From assembly GCA_963729295.1 (NCBI GenBank), contig CAVSNJ010000025.1:248001-312000 (forward strand): a stretch of 64,000 bases of DNA. Direction: 5' to 3'. This DNA is from DATJLY01 sp963729295 (GTDB taxonomy: Bacteria; Pseudomonadota; Alphaproteobacteria; ATCC43930; CGMCC-115725). A program made the translations under genes and the position numbers. Each line of letters begins with the position of its first letter. The stretch's first letter is position 1. Shown here one piece after another: positions 1-9,177 of the stretch. The notes under the pieces are model-generated. The model was not told the DNA's origin. It saw only the letters and a list, made by a program, of their open reading frames with translations, and ran no database searches.

Positions 1-1550
1 TCCTCGGCGAGCGTGATGTTGAGGAGGAAGGGCTGACGATGCTGACGCTCCGCGTCATCATCGTCGCTGAGCTTGCGGGACGCCTCGCTGGTGTAATGCT
101 GCACCAGGATATCGACCGCGCGATCACTCGCCTGCAAGGCACCGTCCGCATCGCCCGCCGCCTCGTAGCAGAGCGCGAGATCGTCGAGCGTCTGGGCCAG
201 CATCGGATGATCGGCGCCGACCGCCCCCTGCTCGATGTCGAGCGCGCTCTTGAGATTCGCTTGGGCGTCCACCTGATCTCCTTCGTCGCGTTGCGCAGCG
301 CCGAGCGCCGACCGCGTCCGCGCCGTCTCTGGATGAGTGGGGCCAAGCGCCTTCATCTCGATCGCCAGCGCACGTTTCAGGAGCGGCTCGTATTGCTGCG
401 GCGGCGCGTTGCGTACGCGGTGCAGCATCGCCAGATTGACGAGGGTCGCCGCGACGAGACGATGCTCCGGCCCAAACGCCTTCTCGCGGATCGCCAGCGC
501 GCGTTGGTAGAGCGGCACGGCGAGCACAAAGTGCCGTTCCATCACATAGATCAGCGCAAGGCTGTTGAGCGAGGCTGCGACGGCGGGGTGTTCGGGGCCC
601 AAGGCCTTTTCGCGGATCGCGAGCGCACGCTTCGCCAGCGCCTCGGCATCGGCATAGCGGCCCTCGGTGCGATAGACGATGGCGAGATCGTCGACCGTCA
701 CGGCGACGATCGGGTGATCGGCGCCGAACGCCTTTTCCCGGATCGCCAGCGCGCGCTGCAACAGCGGCTCGGCTTCGGCGAAATGGCCTTCTGCGAGATA
801 GACCGAGGCAAGGGCGTTGAGGCCCGTCGCGACGGCGGGATGGCCGGCCCCGCGGTCCTTCATGTCGAGCGCGAGTGCCTCCTTGTCGAGCTTCTCCGCG
901 TCGGCGTAGCGTCCGAGCTCCAGGTCGAGTCCGGCGGCGACGCGCATCGTATCTGCATCGCGAGCGGAATTGGGCGTCTTCTGGAGGATGACGAGCGCGC
1001 GGTTGACCAGCGGCACGGCCATGCGATAGCGGCCTTCGGCGCGGTAAAGCCCGGCAAAGCCGGCGAGCGTCGGGACGAGCCGCGGATCGTCGGCACCGAA
1101 CGATTTCTCGAAGATCGCAAGCGCGCGGGCATAAAGCGGCTCGGCATCGAAGAACCGGCCTTCGCTGCGATAGATGTTTGCGAGTTGATTTAAGCTCTGC
1201 GCGACGAGCGGTTGGTCGCTGCCCACGGCTTTTTCGCGGATCGCCAGCGCGCGCGTGACGAGCGGTTCGGCCTCGTCGGTGCGGGCTTCGAGGACATATG
1301 TGCGCGCGAGATAGCTCAGGCTTTGCGCGACCGTCTGATGGTCCGGTCCGAGCTGCGCCTCGTGGATTTCGAGCGCGCGCTTGAAGAGCGGCTCGGCGGC
1401 GGCGAAATGGCCCTGGCCGAGCTCCGCCTGACCCTGCTGCTCGGCCTGGCGCGCGTCCTCGAGCGCTTCCTTCTTCTGCTGCGCCTCGGCATGGCCGGCG
1501 GCGAGGAGCAGCGCCGCGCCGAGCGCGAGACAGAAAGCGAGAGCGCGCAT
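1..1550 (-). CDS. Exported tetratricopeptide-repeat (kinesin-light-chain type) protein, 3' end outside window
   Basis: The frame stays open from the ATG at 1550 to the left edge (516 codons visible, no stop), so the gene is partial. Residues 1-24 form a clear signal peptide ending AEA before QQ, so the protein is exported. The rest is about ten tandem repeats of roughly 42 residues with the recurring pattern AEPLxxRALAIREKAxGxxHP, characteristic of TPR_10/TPR_12 kinesin-light-chain repeats. These are protein-protein interaction scaffolds. In bacteria such arrays often precede a CHAT protease-like domain; the last visible residues have left the repeat pattern, but no such domain can be confirmed. 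The start overlaps the stop of the upstream hydrolase gene by one base (TGATG), so translation is probably coupled in an acs-hydrolase-TPR operon. The strong antisense frames over this region are codon-bias shadows. Confidence 0.85.
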   Translation of the reverse strand, partial: MRALAFCLALGAALLLAAGHAEAQQKKEALEDARQAEQQGQAELGQGHFAAAEPLFKRALEIHEAQLGPDHQTVAQSLSYLARTYVLEARTDEAEPLVTRALAIREKAVGSDQPLVAQSLNQLANIYRSEGRFFDAEPLYARALAIFEKSFGADDPRLVPTLAGFAGLYRAEGRYRMAVPLVNRALVILQKTPNSARDADTMRVAAGLDLELGRYADAEKLDKEALALDMKDRGAGHPAVATGLNALASVYLAEGHFAEAEPLLQRALAIREKAFGADHPIVAVTVDDLAIVYRTEGRYADAEALAKRALAIREKALGPEHPAVAASLNSLALIYVMERHFVLAVPLYQRALAIREKAFGPEHRLVAATLVNLAMLHRVRNAPPQQYEPLLKRALAIEMKALGPTHPETARTRSALGAAQRDEGDQVDAQANLKSALDIEQGAVGADHPMLAQTLDDLALCYEAAGDADGALQASDRAVDILVQHYTSEASRKLSDDDDAERQHRQPFLLNITLAE

Positions 1551-2304
1551 CACGGTTGCCCCGCAGGCGGGTGAGCGAGGATCCAGTCGGCCATGATGCC
1601 CACGACTTGCGCCTCGATGCCGAGATAGCCGTGCGGCGCCAGCGCCTCGCAAGGCTGGCTCGTCGCTTCCGTGCTCGAAACCGGCACCAGCTCCTTTGCC
1701 GGCGCGACGACGAGGCGCGCGAGCCCCATTTCGGCCCCGGCAAAATTCGCCGCGGGACAGCGATCGTTGCGATTGTGCACGACGAGCACCGGCACCGCGA
1801 TCTTCTCGAGCGCGACGTTGCTCATGCCGCCCGACCACACGCTCGAGGTCAGCACCGCGCCCGCGACCTGCGGCGGCCCGATCCGGGCCGCGCCGTTGGC
1901 GGCGGAGATCGAGCCGTTGCTGGTGCCGACGAGCCACACCGGCAGATGGTTCCGGCGCTTCATTTCAGCGACGATCGCGGCGATATCCTGCGCCGCCTCC
2001 TCGCTCGCGCGGAAATTCGGATCGATGCCGCCGCTGTGGTCGGACGGCACGTTGACGACGGCGACGACGAGTCCGCGCTGGGCGAGATCGGCGCGCGTTC
2101 GCACAAGGAAATTCTCGCTGCGCCGGCCGACCATGCCGTTGCCGCCTGGAAACAGCACGGCAATGGCGCGCGGCGCGCCGGTGGCGGGCACGAGAATCAG
2201 CTCGTCCGTGACGCCCGGCCGCGTCGGGACGACGACAGTCTCCTCCGCGTCGCGCACGGCAGCCAACACGCAGGCGATGACGCAAGCCGCCGCCGCGCAG
2301 AAAT

Positions 2305-2308
<4 letters not shown>
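1550..2308 (-). CDS. Secreted alpha/beta-hydrolase family protein
   Basis: A protein of 252 residues. The start at 2308 is chosen because it begins a signal peptide (MNFCAAAACVIACVLAAV) and overlaps the acs stop by ATGA; a longer in-frame extension would lie inside acs. The nucleophile elbow GTSNG is at about residues 128-132 (Ser130). A candidate catalytic Asp follows a strand in HNRNDRCP (about 182), and a His sits in APHGYLG (about 226). A glycine-rich FPGGNGM segment (about 54-60) resembles an oxyanion-hole loop. This supports an esterase or dienelactone-hydrolase-like fold acting in the periplasm; the substrate cannot be read from sequence. It lies between acs and the TPR gene and overlaps both, so the three are very probably cotranscribed. 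Confidence 0.82.
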
Positions 2309-4239
<1,931 letters not shown>

Positions 4240-4269
4240 CGTGCTCGCTCCCGGATTGCACTTTATCGG

Positions 4270-4297
4270 ATTATGCGCTGTCGAATCGGGTTGACAA
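4270..4297 (-). promoter_or_regulatory. Putative sigma-70 promoter of acs
   Basis: On the minus strand, TTGTCA (4297-4292; 5 of 6 to consensus) is followed after 16 bases by CATAAT (4275-4270; 5 of 6). It lies about 30 bases upstream of the acs ATG. The -35 overlaps the -35 of an opposite-facing promoter. This is seen in sequence only. Confidence 0.6.
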
Positions 4298-4320
4298 GGC
4301 TTCAGGGCAAAGCATATGAA
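4291..4320 (+). promoter_or_regulatory. Putative rightward promoter facing the small ORFs and the NRAMP-like gene
   Basis: A perfect TTGACA (4291-4296), an 18-base spacer and TATGAA (4315-4320; 4 of 6). It shares its -35 bases with the leftward acs promoter, so the two may compete. It would transcribe the gene-poor stretch 4327-4867 and possibly the transporter and porin genes beyond. Confidence 0.5.
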
Positions 4321-4532
4321 CGGCCCGACCCGCGGGCGACCGCGGATCAAGGCAACTCTTGGGATGATGATGGACAGCCACCCTAGTAACGCCGCCGCCG
4401 CTGCCGTTCCGGCCGCGACGGAGGTGAGTGAAGCGATGGTGTCCTGCCCCGCGCGAGCCGAATTGAAGGTGGCTCTCTAGGCCCTCTCCGGTTCACCCGC
4501 GCCGCGGCAGGCGGCGAGAAGGAAGGTGAACC
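4321..4532 (+). other. Gene-poor leader with a weak 38-codon frame and an inverted repeat
   Basis: No recognisable gene. A frame starting with three ATG codons (4364-4480) would give a 38-residue Ala-rich peptide without a clear ribosome site. An 8-base inverted repeat, GGTTCACC (4490-4497) and GGTGAACC (4525-4532), ends directly before the ATG of the next small frame and contains its GAAGG ribosome site, so pairing would hide that site. Together with the promoter at 4291-4320 this looks like a transcribed leader or small RNA, but nothing here is identified. Confidence 0.3.
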
Positions 4533-4745
4533 ATGAGGGATACAATCGCCCTCGCCCTGGTACGGGCCGAATTGTGCCGCGCCCAGGCCGCCGCGCATCG
4601 GCGCCGTTTGGCGTTGCGCCACGACGGCGCCGGAATGAGAACCGGCCGCAGCATGTGGTCGACGCACCTCGTGCGGTTTTTGCATGACCGCGGCATGGGG
4701 CACCGTCCCTCGGCCGCGCACGAAAGCGGTTCTCCTCCGGACTAA
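4533..4745 (+). CDS. Small hypothetical protein, uncertain
   Basis: A 70-codon frame preceded by a good ribosome site (GAAGGAAGGTGAACC before ATG). The peptide is basic and rich in Arg, His and Ala, with no signal peptide, membrane segment or motif that I recognise. It lies in the leader between acs and the transporter gene, downstream of a rightward promoter and directly after an inverted repeat. It may be a genuine small protein or a chance frame in GC-rich DNA. A weak stem (GCGGTT at 4726 with AACCGC at 4744) and a run of six T at 4762 follow it, so transcription may end here. Confidence 0.35.
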   Translation: MRDTIALALVRAELCRAQAAAHRRRLALRHDGAGMRTGRSMWSTHLVRFLHDRGMGHRPSAAHESGSPPD

Positions 4746-4867
4746 CCGCGCTCGACTGAACTTTTTTCTCCTCAGCCATGGCGCGTCGTGCCGAGGCGCG
4801 CGCGGAGTGCCGCTCGCGCGCCGGCGCCGTCGTGCCGTGACTTAACCTCCAGTCGGGATTTTGTGTC

Positions 4868-6539
4868 ATGAGCTTCTTCGCCAATCTCACCAACCGGGCG
4901 GCCCCGCCCGGCGCGCGCCACCGGGCGCTCGGCCGGCGCGGGGCGCAACTCGACGACGCGCATGTCGGGCACATCCGCGGCGCGCTCGGAACCATCCGGC
5001 ATGGCGACATCGCGCCGCGCCTCACCGGCTGGAGCCGGCTCAGGACCCTCTTCGCCATCCTCGGGCCCGGCCTCATCGTCATGGTCGGCGACAACGATGC
5101 AGGCGCGTTTGGAACCTATACCCAAGCCGGGCAGGATTACGGCACGACCCTGCTCTGGACTCTGCTGCTTCTCGTCCCAGTGCTCTACGTCAACCAGGAG
5201 ATGGTGCTGCGTCTCGGCACCGTGACGGGCGTCGGCCACGCGCGGCTCATTCTCGAGCGGTTTGGCCGCTTCTGGGGCGCGTTCAACGTGATCGACCTGT
5301 TCCTTCTCAACGCCCTCACCATCGTCACCGAGTTCATCGGCATCAGCCTGGCGCTCGATTACCTGGGCCTGTCCAAGGGGCTGGGCGTGACCGCCGCGGC
5401 CGCGGTCATCATCGCCGCCGCGGGGACTGGTAATTTTCGCCGCTTCGAGCAATTTTCGCTGCTGCTGGTGGTGGGCAGCCTGCTGCTCGTCCCCCATCGT
5501 GGTCTGGGTTCATCCCCCTGTCATTCAGATGACGCATGATCTGGTCGTGCCGCAACTCCCGAGCGGGGGCAAGCTCAGCGACGTGATGCTGCTCATCATC
5601 GCCATCGTGGGGATGACGATCGCGCCGTGGCAGCTCTTCTTCCAGCAGAGCTATGTCATCGACAAGCGCATCACGCCGCGCTTCATCCGCTATGCGCGCG
5701 CCGACCTGTGGATCGGCATCGCGCTCGTCATCGTCGGCGCGGTGGCAATGATGGCGTTCACCGCGGCCGCCTTCGCCGGGCACACGGAATTCGGCAATTT
5801 CCAGGACGCCGGCGCGGTCGCCGCGGGGCTCGGCAAGTATGCCGGGCTCACGGCGGGCGTGTTCTTCGCGGTGGCGCTCATCGATGCCAGCATCATCGGC
5901 GCCATGGCCGTGTCGCTCTCAACCGCCTATGCGCTCGGCGATGTCTTGTCGCTGCAGCATTCGCTGCATCGCCGGCCGCGCGACGCCAAGGCGTTCTACG
6001 CGGTCTATGGCGGCCTCGTCGCGATCGCCGCCGCCCTGGTGCTGACGCCGGGCCTGCCGCTTGGCCTTTTGACCAATGCGGTACAGACCTTGGCCGGCAT
6101 TCTGCTGCCGAGCGCCACCGTGTTCCTGCTGCTTTTGTGCAACGACGAGGCGGTGCTCGGGCCTTGGATCAATGGGCGCTGGCTCAACCTCTTCACCGGC
6201 GTCGTCATTGCGGTGCTGGTCGTGCTCTCGATCATCCTGACCGCCTCGGTCCAGTTCCCCGAGATGGGCGAGACCGCGATCCTGGCGATCCTGGGCAGCG
6301 GCGGCACCCTTGCGCTCGCGGTGCCGGCGGCCTTCGTGTTCGTGCCGCGGCAGGTCCGTGCGGCGCGGCTCGATTGGATCGCGCGAGTGACGTGGCGCAT
6401 GCCGCCGCTCGACAAGCTTGCCCCGGCGCGCCTCACCACGCTGAGCCGCGCCTGGCTCATCGGGCTGTGGCTCTACCTCGTGCTGGCTGGCGGACTCGTG
6501 GTGGTGCGCATCGTCGAACTCGCCCTCACCGGTGCCTGA
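4868..6539 (+). pseudogene. NRAMP (SLC11)-family divalent metal transporter, interrupted by one +1 frameshift
   Basis: Two overlapping frames together encode one NRAMP-fold protein. The first (from ATG 4868) breaks at the C5 run 5490-5494. Removing one C joins LLVGSLLLV to PIVVWVHPP and restores a 557-codon gene ending at 6539, with about eleven hydrophobic segments. In TM1 the usual DPGN motif is replaced by DNDAGA (about residues 75-80). In TM6 the usual MPH is replaced by APW (GMTIAPWQLFF). Loss of the TM6 methionine is expected in the Mg-transporting NRMT branch rather than in Mn/Fe transporters; that assignment is inference. The gene may be intact in the organism if the extra C is a sequencing error. 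The porin gene starts 1 base after its stop, so the two are probably one operon. Confidence 0.8.
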
Positions 6540-6540
6540 G

Positions 6541-7899
6541 ATGCGGACGGCCGCCGCGGTGGCGCTCTGCGCGCTCATGCTCGTCGCGCCCCGCGAGGTG
6601 CGCGCCGCCGACGACGCGGCACCCGTTGCGCCCACGGCACCCGCCGCGCCCGCCGCGCCGGAGGATTGGGACGCGCATGCTCAGCTCACCGGCATCGCGC
6701 AGGGCTATCCCGGGTTCAATTCGCCGTTCCAGGGCCCGAACAGCCTGCCCGGCAATGCCGAGGTCCGCGAGACGGTGAGCGGCACGGCCTTTCTCGGCGC
6801 GCGCCTGCCGTGGCAGGGCGGCGAGGGCTATTTCAATCCCGAGTTCAATCAGGGTTTCGGCATCGGCCGCACGCTCGGCATCGACGGCTTCACCAACGGC
6901 GAAGCCGCCAAGGCCGGCTTCCACACGCCGAAGCCCAACGTCGCCCGTCTCTTCGTGCGCCAGGTGTGGGGGCTCGGCGGTGCGCAGGAGACGCTCGTTC
7001 CGGACGAGAATCAGCTCGGCGAGACGGTCGACGTTTCCCGCGTCACGCTCACCGCCGGAAAAATGTCGGCGTCCGACATCTTCGACAACAACCAGTATGC
7101 GCACGATCCACGCACCGACTTCATGAACGACAGTTTCTGGGAATCGGTGGCGTGGGATTATCCGGCGGATGCCAAGGGCTATACCGACGGCGCCGCGGTC
7201 GAGCTCAACCAGAAGGATTGGGCGCTGCGCGGCGGCTGGTTTCTGGAGCCGAAAATCCAGAACCAGCGCAATCTCGATCCGCGTTTCCTGAAGCGCTACG
7301 GCACGGTCGTCGAACTCGAGACGCGCCACGAGATCTGGGGCGAGCCGGGCAAGATCAGATTTCTGCTCTTCGCCAACCGCGCGCCGCAGGCCGAGCTCGA
7401 CCAGGTCGATTCCGCGGCCCTCGTCGCCGGCACGGCGCCCAACCCCATCCCGTTCCGGCGCGACGATTGGAAGACCGGCTTCGCCGTCAATTTCGAGCAG
7501 TCGATCACCGGCGATCTCGGCGCCTTCGCCCGCGTGAGCTGGAACGACGGCCGTACCGAGGGCTGGGCCTTCACAGATATCGACCGCAGCGTGTCGTCGG
7601 GCTTGAGCCTCAAGGGCACCTCGTGGGGACGGCCCAATGACACGGTTGCGCTCGCCGCCGCGGCGAACGGGCTGGCGAAGCCGGCGCAGGACTATTTTGC
7701 CGAAGGCGGGCTCGGCATTCTCGCCGGCGACGGCAGGCTCAGCTACGCGCCCGAGGCGATCATCGAGACCTATTACAGCGTCAGCGTGGCCGAGCCGTTA
7801 GCGCTTTCGTTCGATTATCAGTTCGTCGCCAATCCCGCCTTCGATGCCGCGCGCGGACCCGTGTCGGTGTTCGCGACACGGCTCCATCTCGAGTTCTGA
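6541..7899 (+). CDS. OprB-like carbohydrate-selective porin
   Basis: A protein of 452 residues. The start at ATG 6541 is preferred over the GTG at 6532 because it gives a clean signal peptide ending VRA before ADD and begins one base after the transporter stop. A short Ala/Pro linker follows (AAPVAPTAPAAPAAP). The rest is rich in alternating aromatic and polar residues, with FNPEFNQGFGIG, TAGKMSASDIFDNNQYAHDPRTDF and ASDIF-like segments typical of the OprB family of outer-membrane barrels, and ends in LHLEF with the terminal Phe used for outer-membrane insertion. OprB members are outer-membrane pores, some sugar-selective. Here the pairing with a metal transporter suggests general solute or cation entry, which is inference. 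A hairpin follows the stop. Confidence 0.85.
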   Translation: MRTAAAVALCALMLVAPREVRAADDAAPVAPTAPAAPAAPEDWDAHAQLTGIAQGYPGFNSPFQGPNSLPGNAEVRETVSGTAFLGARLPWQGGEGYFNPEFNQGFGIGRTLGIDGFTNGEAAKAGFHTPKPNVARLFVRQVWGLGGAQETLVPDENQLGETVDVSRVTLTAGKMSASDIFDNNQYAHDPRTDFMNDSFWESVAWDYPADAKGYTDGAAVELNQKDWALRGGWFLEPKIQNQRNLDPRFLKRYGTVVELETRHEIWGEPGKIRFLLFANRAPQAELDQVDSAALVAGTAPNPIPFRRDDWKTGFAVNFEQSITGDLGAFARVSWNDGRTEGWAFTDIDRSVSSGLSLKGTSWGRPNDTVALAAAANGLAKPAQDYFAEGGLGILAGDGRLSYAPEAIIETYYSVSVAEPLALSFDYQFVANPAFDAARGPVSVFATRLHLEF

Positions 7900-7910
7900 G
7901 ACCACAAAGA

Positions 7911-7946
7911 AGGGACCCGGACGGCCGCGCGCCGTCGCGGGTCCCT
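7911..7946. terminator. Bidirectional hairpin between convergent genes
   Basis: AGGGACCCG (7911-7919) pairs perfectly with CGGGTCCCT (7938-7946), and an inner ACGGC/GCCGT stem extends it. There is no T-run on the plus side. It lies between the stops of the porin and the LuxR-type gene and could serve both. Confidence 0.6.
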
Positions 7947-7979
7947 GACGCCGCAGGGGGGATGAGCGGCGTTAAACCC

Positions 7980-8732
7980 TCACTCGCGCGCCGCTGCGCT
8001 CTCGACGTTGCCGTTGGCGCGGGCGGTCGGCGGGAAATAGGCGCGTCCCGTCGCGACCAGCGCTGCCTGGGTGCGGTTCGCGACGTTGAGGCGCTTGATG
8101 ATCTGCTTTACATGCGCCTTCACCGTGCTCTCGGACATCGTCAGGGCATCGGCGATGAGCTTGTTCGACTTGCCCTGGCTAATGAGGGCGAGGACGTCGC
8201 GCTGGCGCCGCGTCAGCTCGGACCACGGCTCGGCCGAATGGCCGCTGCCCTGCCAGGAGCCGGGCCGCTGCGCGCTTGATTCGATGAGCGAGGACGGCAC
8301 ATAGACGCCGCCGGCGAGGACGAGGTCGATTGCCCCCATCAGAACCCGGAGGCTCAACGACGCCGGCAGGAAGCCCCGCGCCCCGGTGCCGAGGATCTGG
8401 CGCGCGCGCTGCGGATTGTCGGTCTCGGCGACGACGACGAGCGGCGTCTCCGGGAGGGTGCGGCGCAGGGCCTCGAGCTGGCGCAGGTCGATGTGCTCGG
8501 ACGTCGCCGCGCCGACCAGGACGAGGTCGAAATGGCTGCCGCCGCCGACGAGGTGAATGAGCTCGTCGGCGTTGCCGGCCTCGGTCACCTGGCGGTCGGG
8601 GCTGTGCTGCGCCAGGGCAAGGCGCAGGCATTCGCGCCGCAGCCGGCTCGGATCGACGATCGCGAGCGCGCTATCGGTGCGGGCCTGGGGTGTGGCGGTT
8701 TCCGCGGCGACCGTGGGCTCGAAGCGTGCCAT
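7980..8732 (-). CDS. LuxR-type transcription regulator with a degenerate receiver domain
   Basis: A protein of 250 residues. The start at 8732 follows a strong GGAAGGAAGAG site; a longer frame to 8798 is less likely. Residues about 20-145 have the receiver fold pattern (LAIVDPSR, FDLVLVG, PLVVVAE), but the paired acidic residues are reduced to DP, and the phosphoacceptor position after LVLV is Gly (about 74) instead of Asp. It should therefore not be phosphorylated in the usual way. Residues 171-235 form a LuxR/FixJ helix-turn-helix (LTRRQRDVLALISQGKSN, STVKAHVKQIIKRL) that binds DNA. No sensor kinase is adjacent. Its signal may be a ligand or a partner protein; the target genes are unknown. 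Confidence 0.88.
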   Translation of the reverse strand: MARFEPTVAAETATPQARTDSALAIVDPSRLRRECLRLALAQHSPDRQVTEAGNADELIHLVGGGSHFDLVLVGAATSEHIDLRQLEALRRTLPETPLVVVAETDNPQRARQILGTGARGFLPASLSLRVLMGAIDLVLAGGVYVPSSLIESSAQRPGSWQGSGHSAEPWSELTRRQRDVLALISQGKSNKLIADALTMSESTVKAHVKQIIKRLNVANRTQAALVATGRAYFPPTARANGNVESAAARE

Positions 8733-8910
8733 GGTTCTCTTCCTTCCAGTGAATTTTCTCGGATTTGCCGCGCCCGGCGGTTTTATCCGCGCTTCCACGC
8801 GAAGGATCGCTGGTTGAGTGATCCCATTGAAGTAAATTTTCGTGAGGTTATGTATCAGAATGTAACTCTGTCGGGGGGTATGCCGAGTAAACTCGGGCTT
8901 AACGGGTGAG

Positions 8911-9102
8911 GTGCGAAGATGGGGCGTGACCGTTCCGACGGCGTCACCTCTTTCGTCTCCGCAGCTTGCGGTGCTTCAGAAGCCGGCCGACCCGGCCGCG
9001 GCGCAACCTCCGGCTGCGCCGCGCAAGGACACCCGAACCGCCGATTCGCAGACGCCGCCGGCCGGCTCCGGCCGCGGCCGGCTGCTCGATATCGTCGTCT
9101 GA
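8911..9102 (+). CDS. Pro/Ala-rich small hypothetical protein, uncertain
   Basis: This is the only plausible frame in the 445-base stretch 8733-9177 between two leftward genes. It starts with GTG after GGTGAG and encodes 63 residues: a Pro/Ala-rich middle and a conserved-looking C-terminus RGRLLDIVV. The upstream DNA (about 8815-8880) is unusually AT-rich for this window, with a TTGAAG box at 8827 and TATGTA at 8849, which may be a weak rightward promoter. No domain is recognised. The composition could also arise by chance in GC-rich DNA. Confidence 0.3.
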   Translation: MRRWGVTVPTASPLSSPQLAVLQKPADPAAAQPPAAPRKDTRTADSQTPPAGSGRGRLLDIVV

Positions 9103-9177
9103 TCGAACCAGGCTCGGGCCGCGCAACCGCCGCGGCAGCGGCGCAGCGCGGTCGGCGCGGCCCCGGCCGGACGGGCT

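Noticed and set aside
39..1193. 384-codon rightward frame opposite the TPR gene
   Set aside because: Its apparent repeats mirror the TPR repeats on the other strand; no independent signal.
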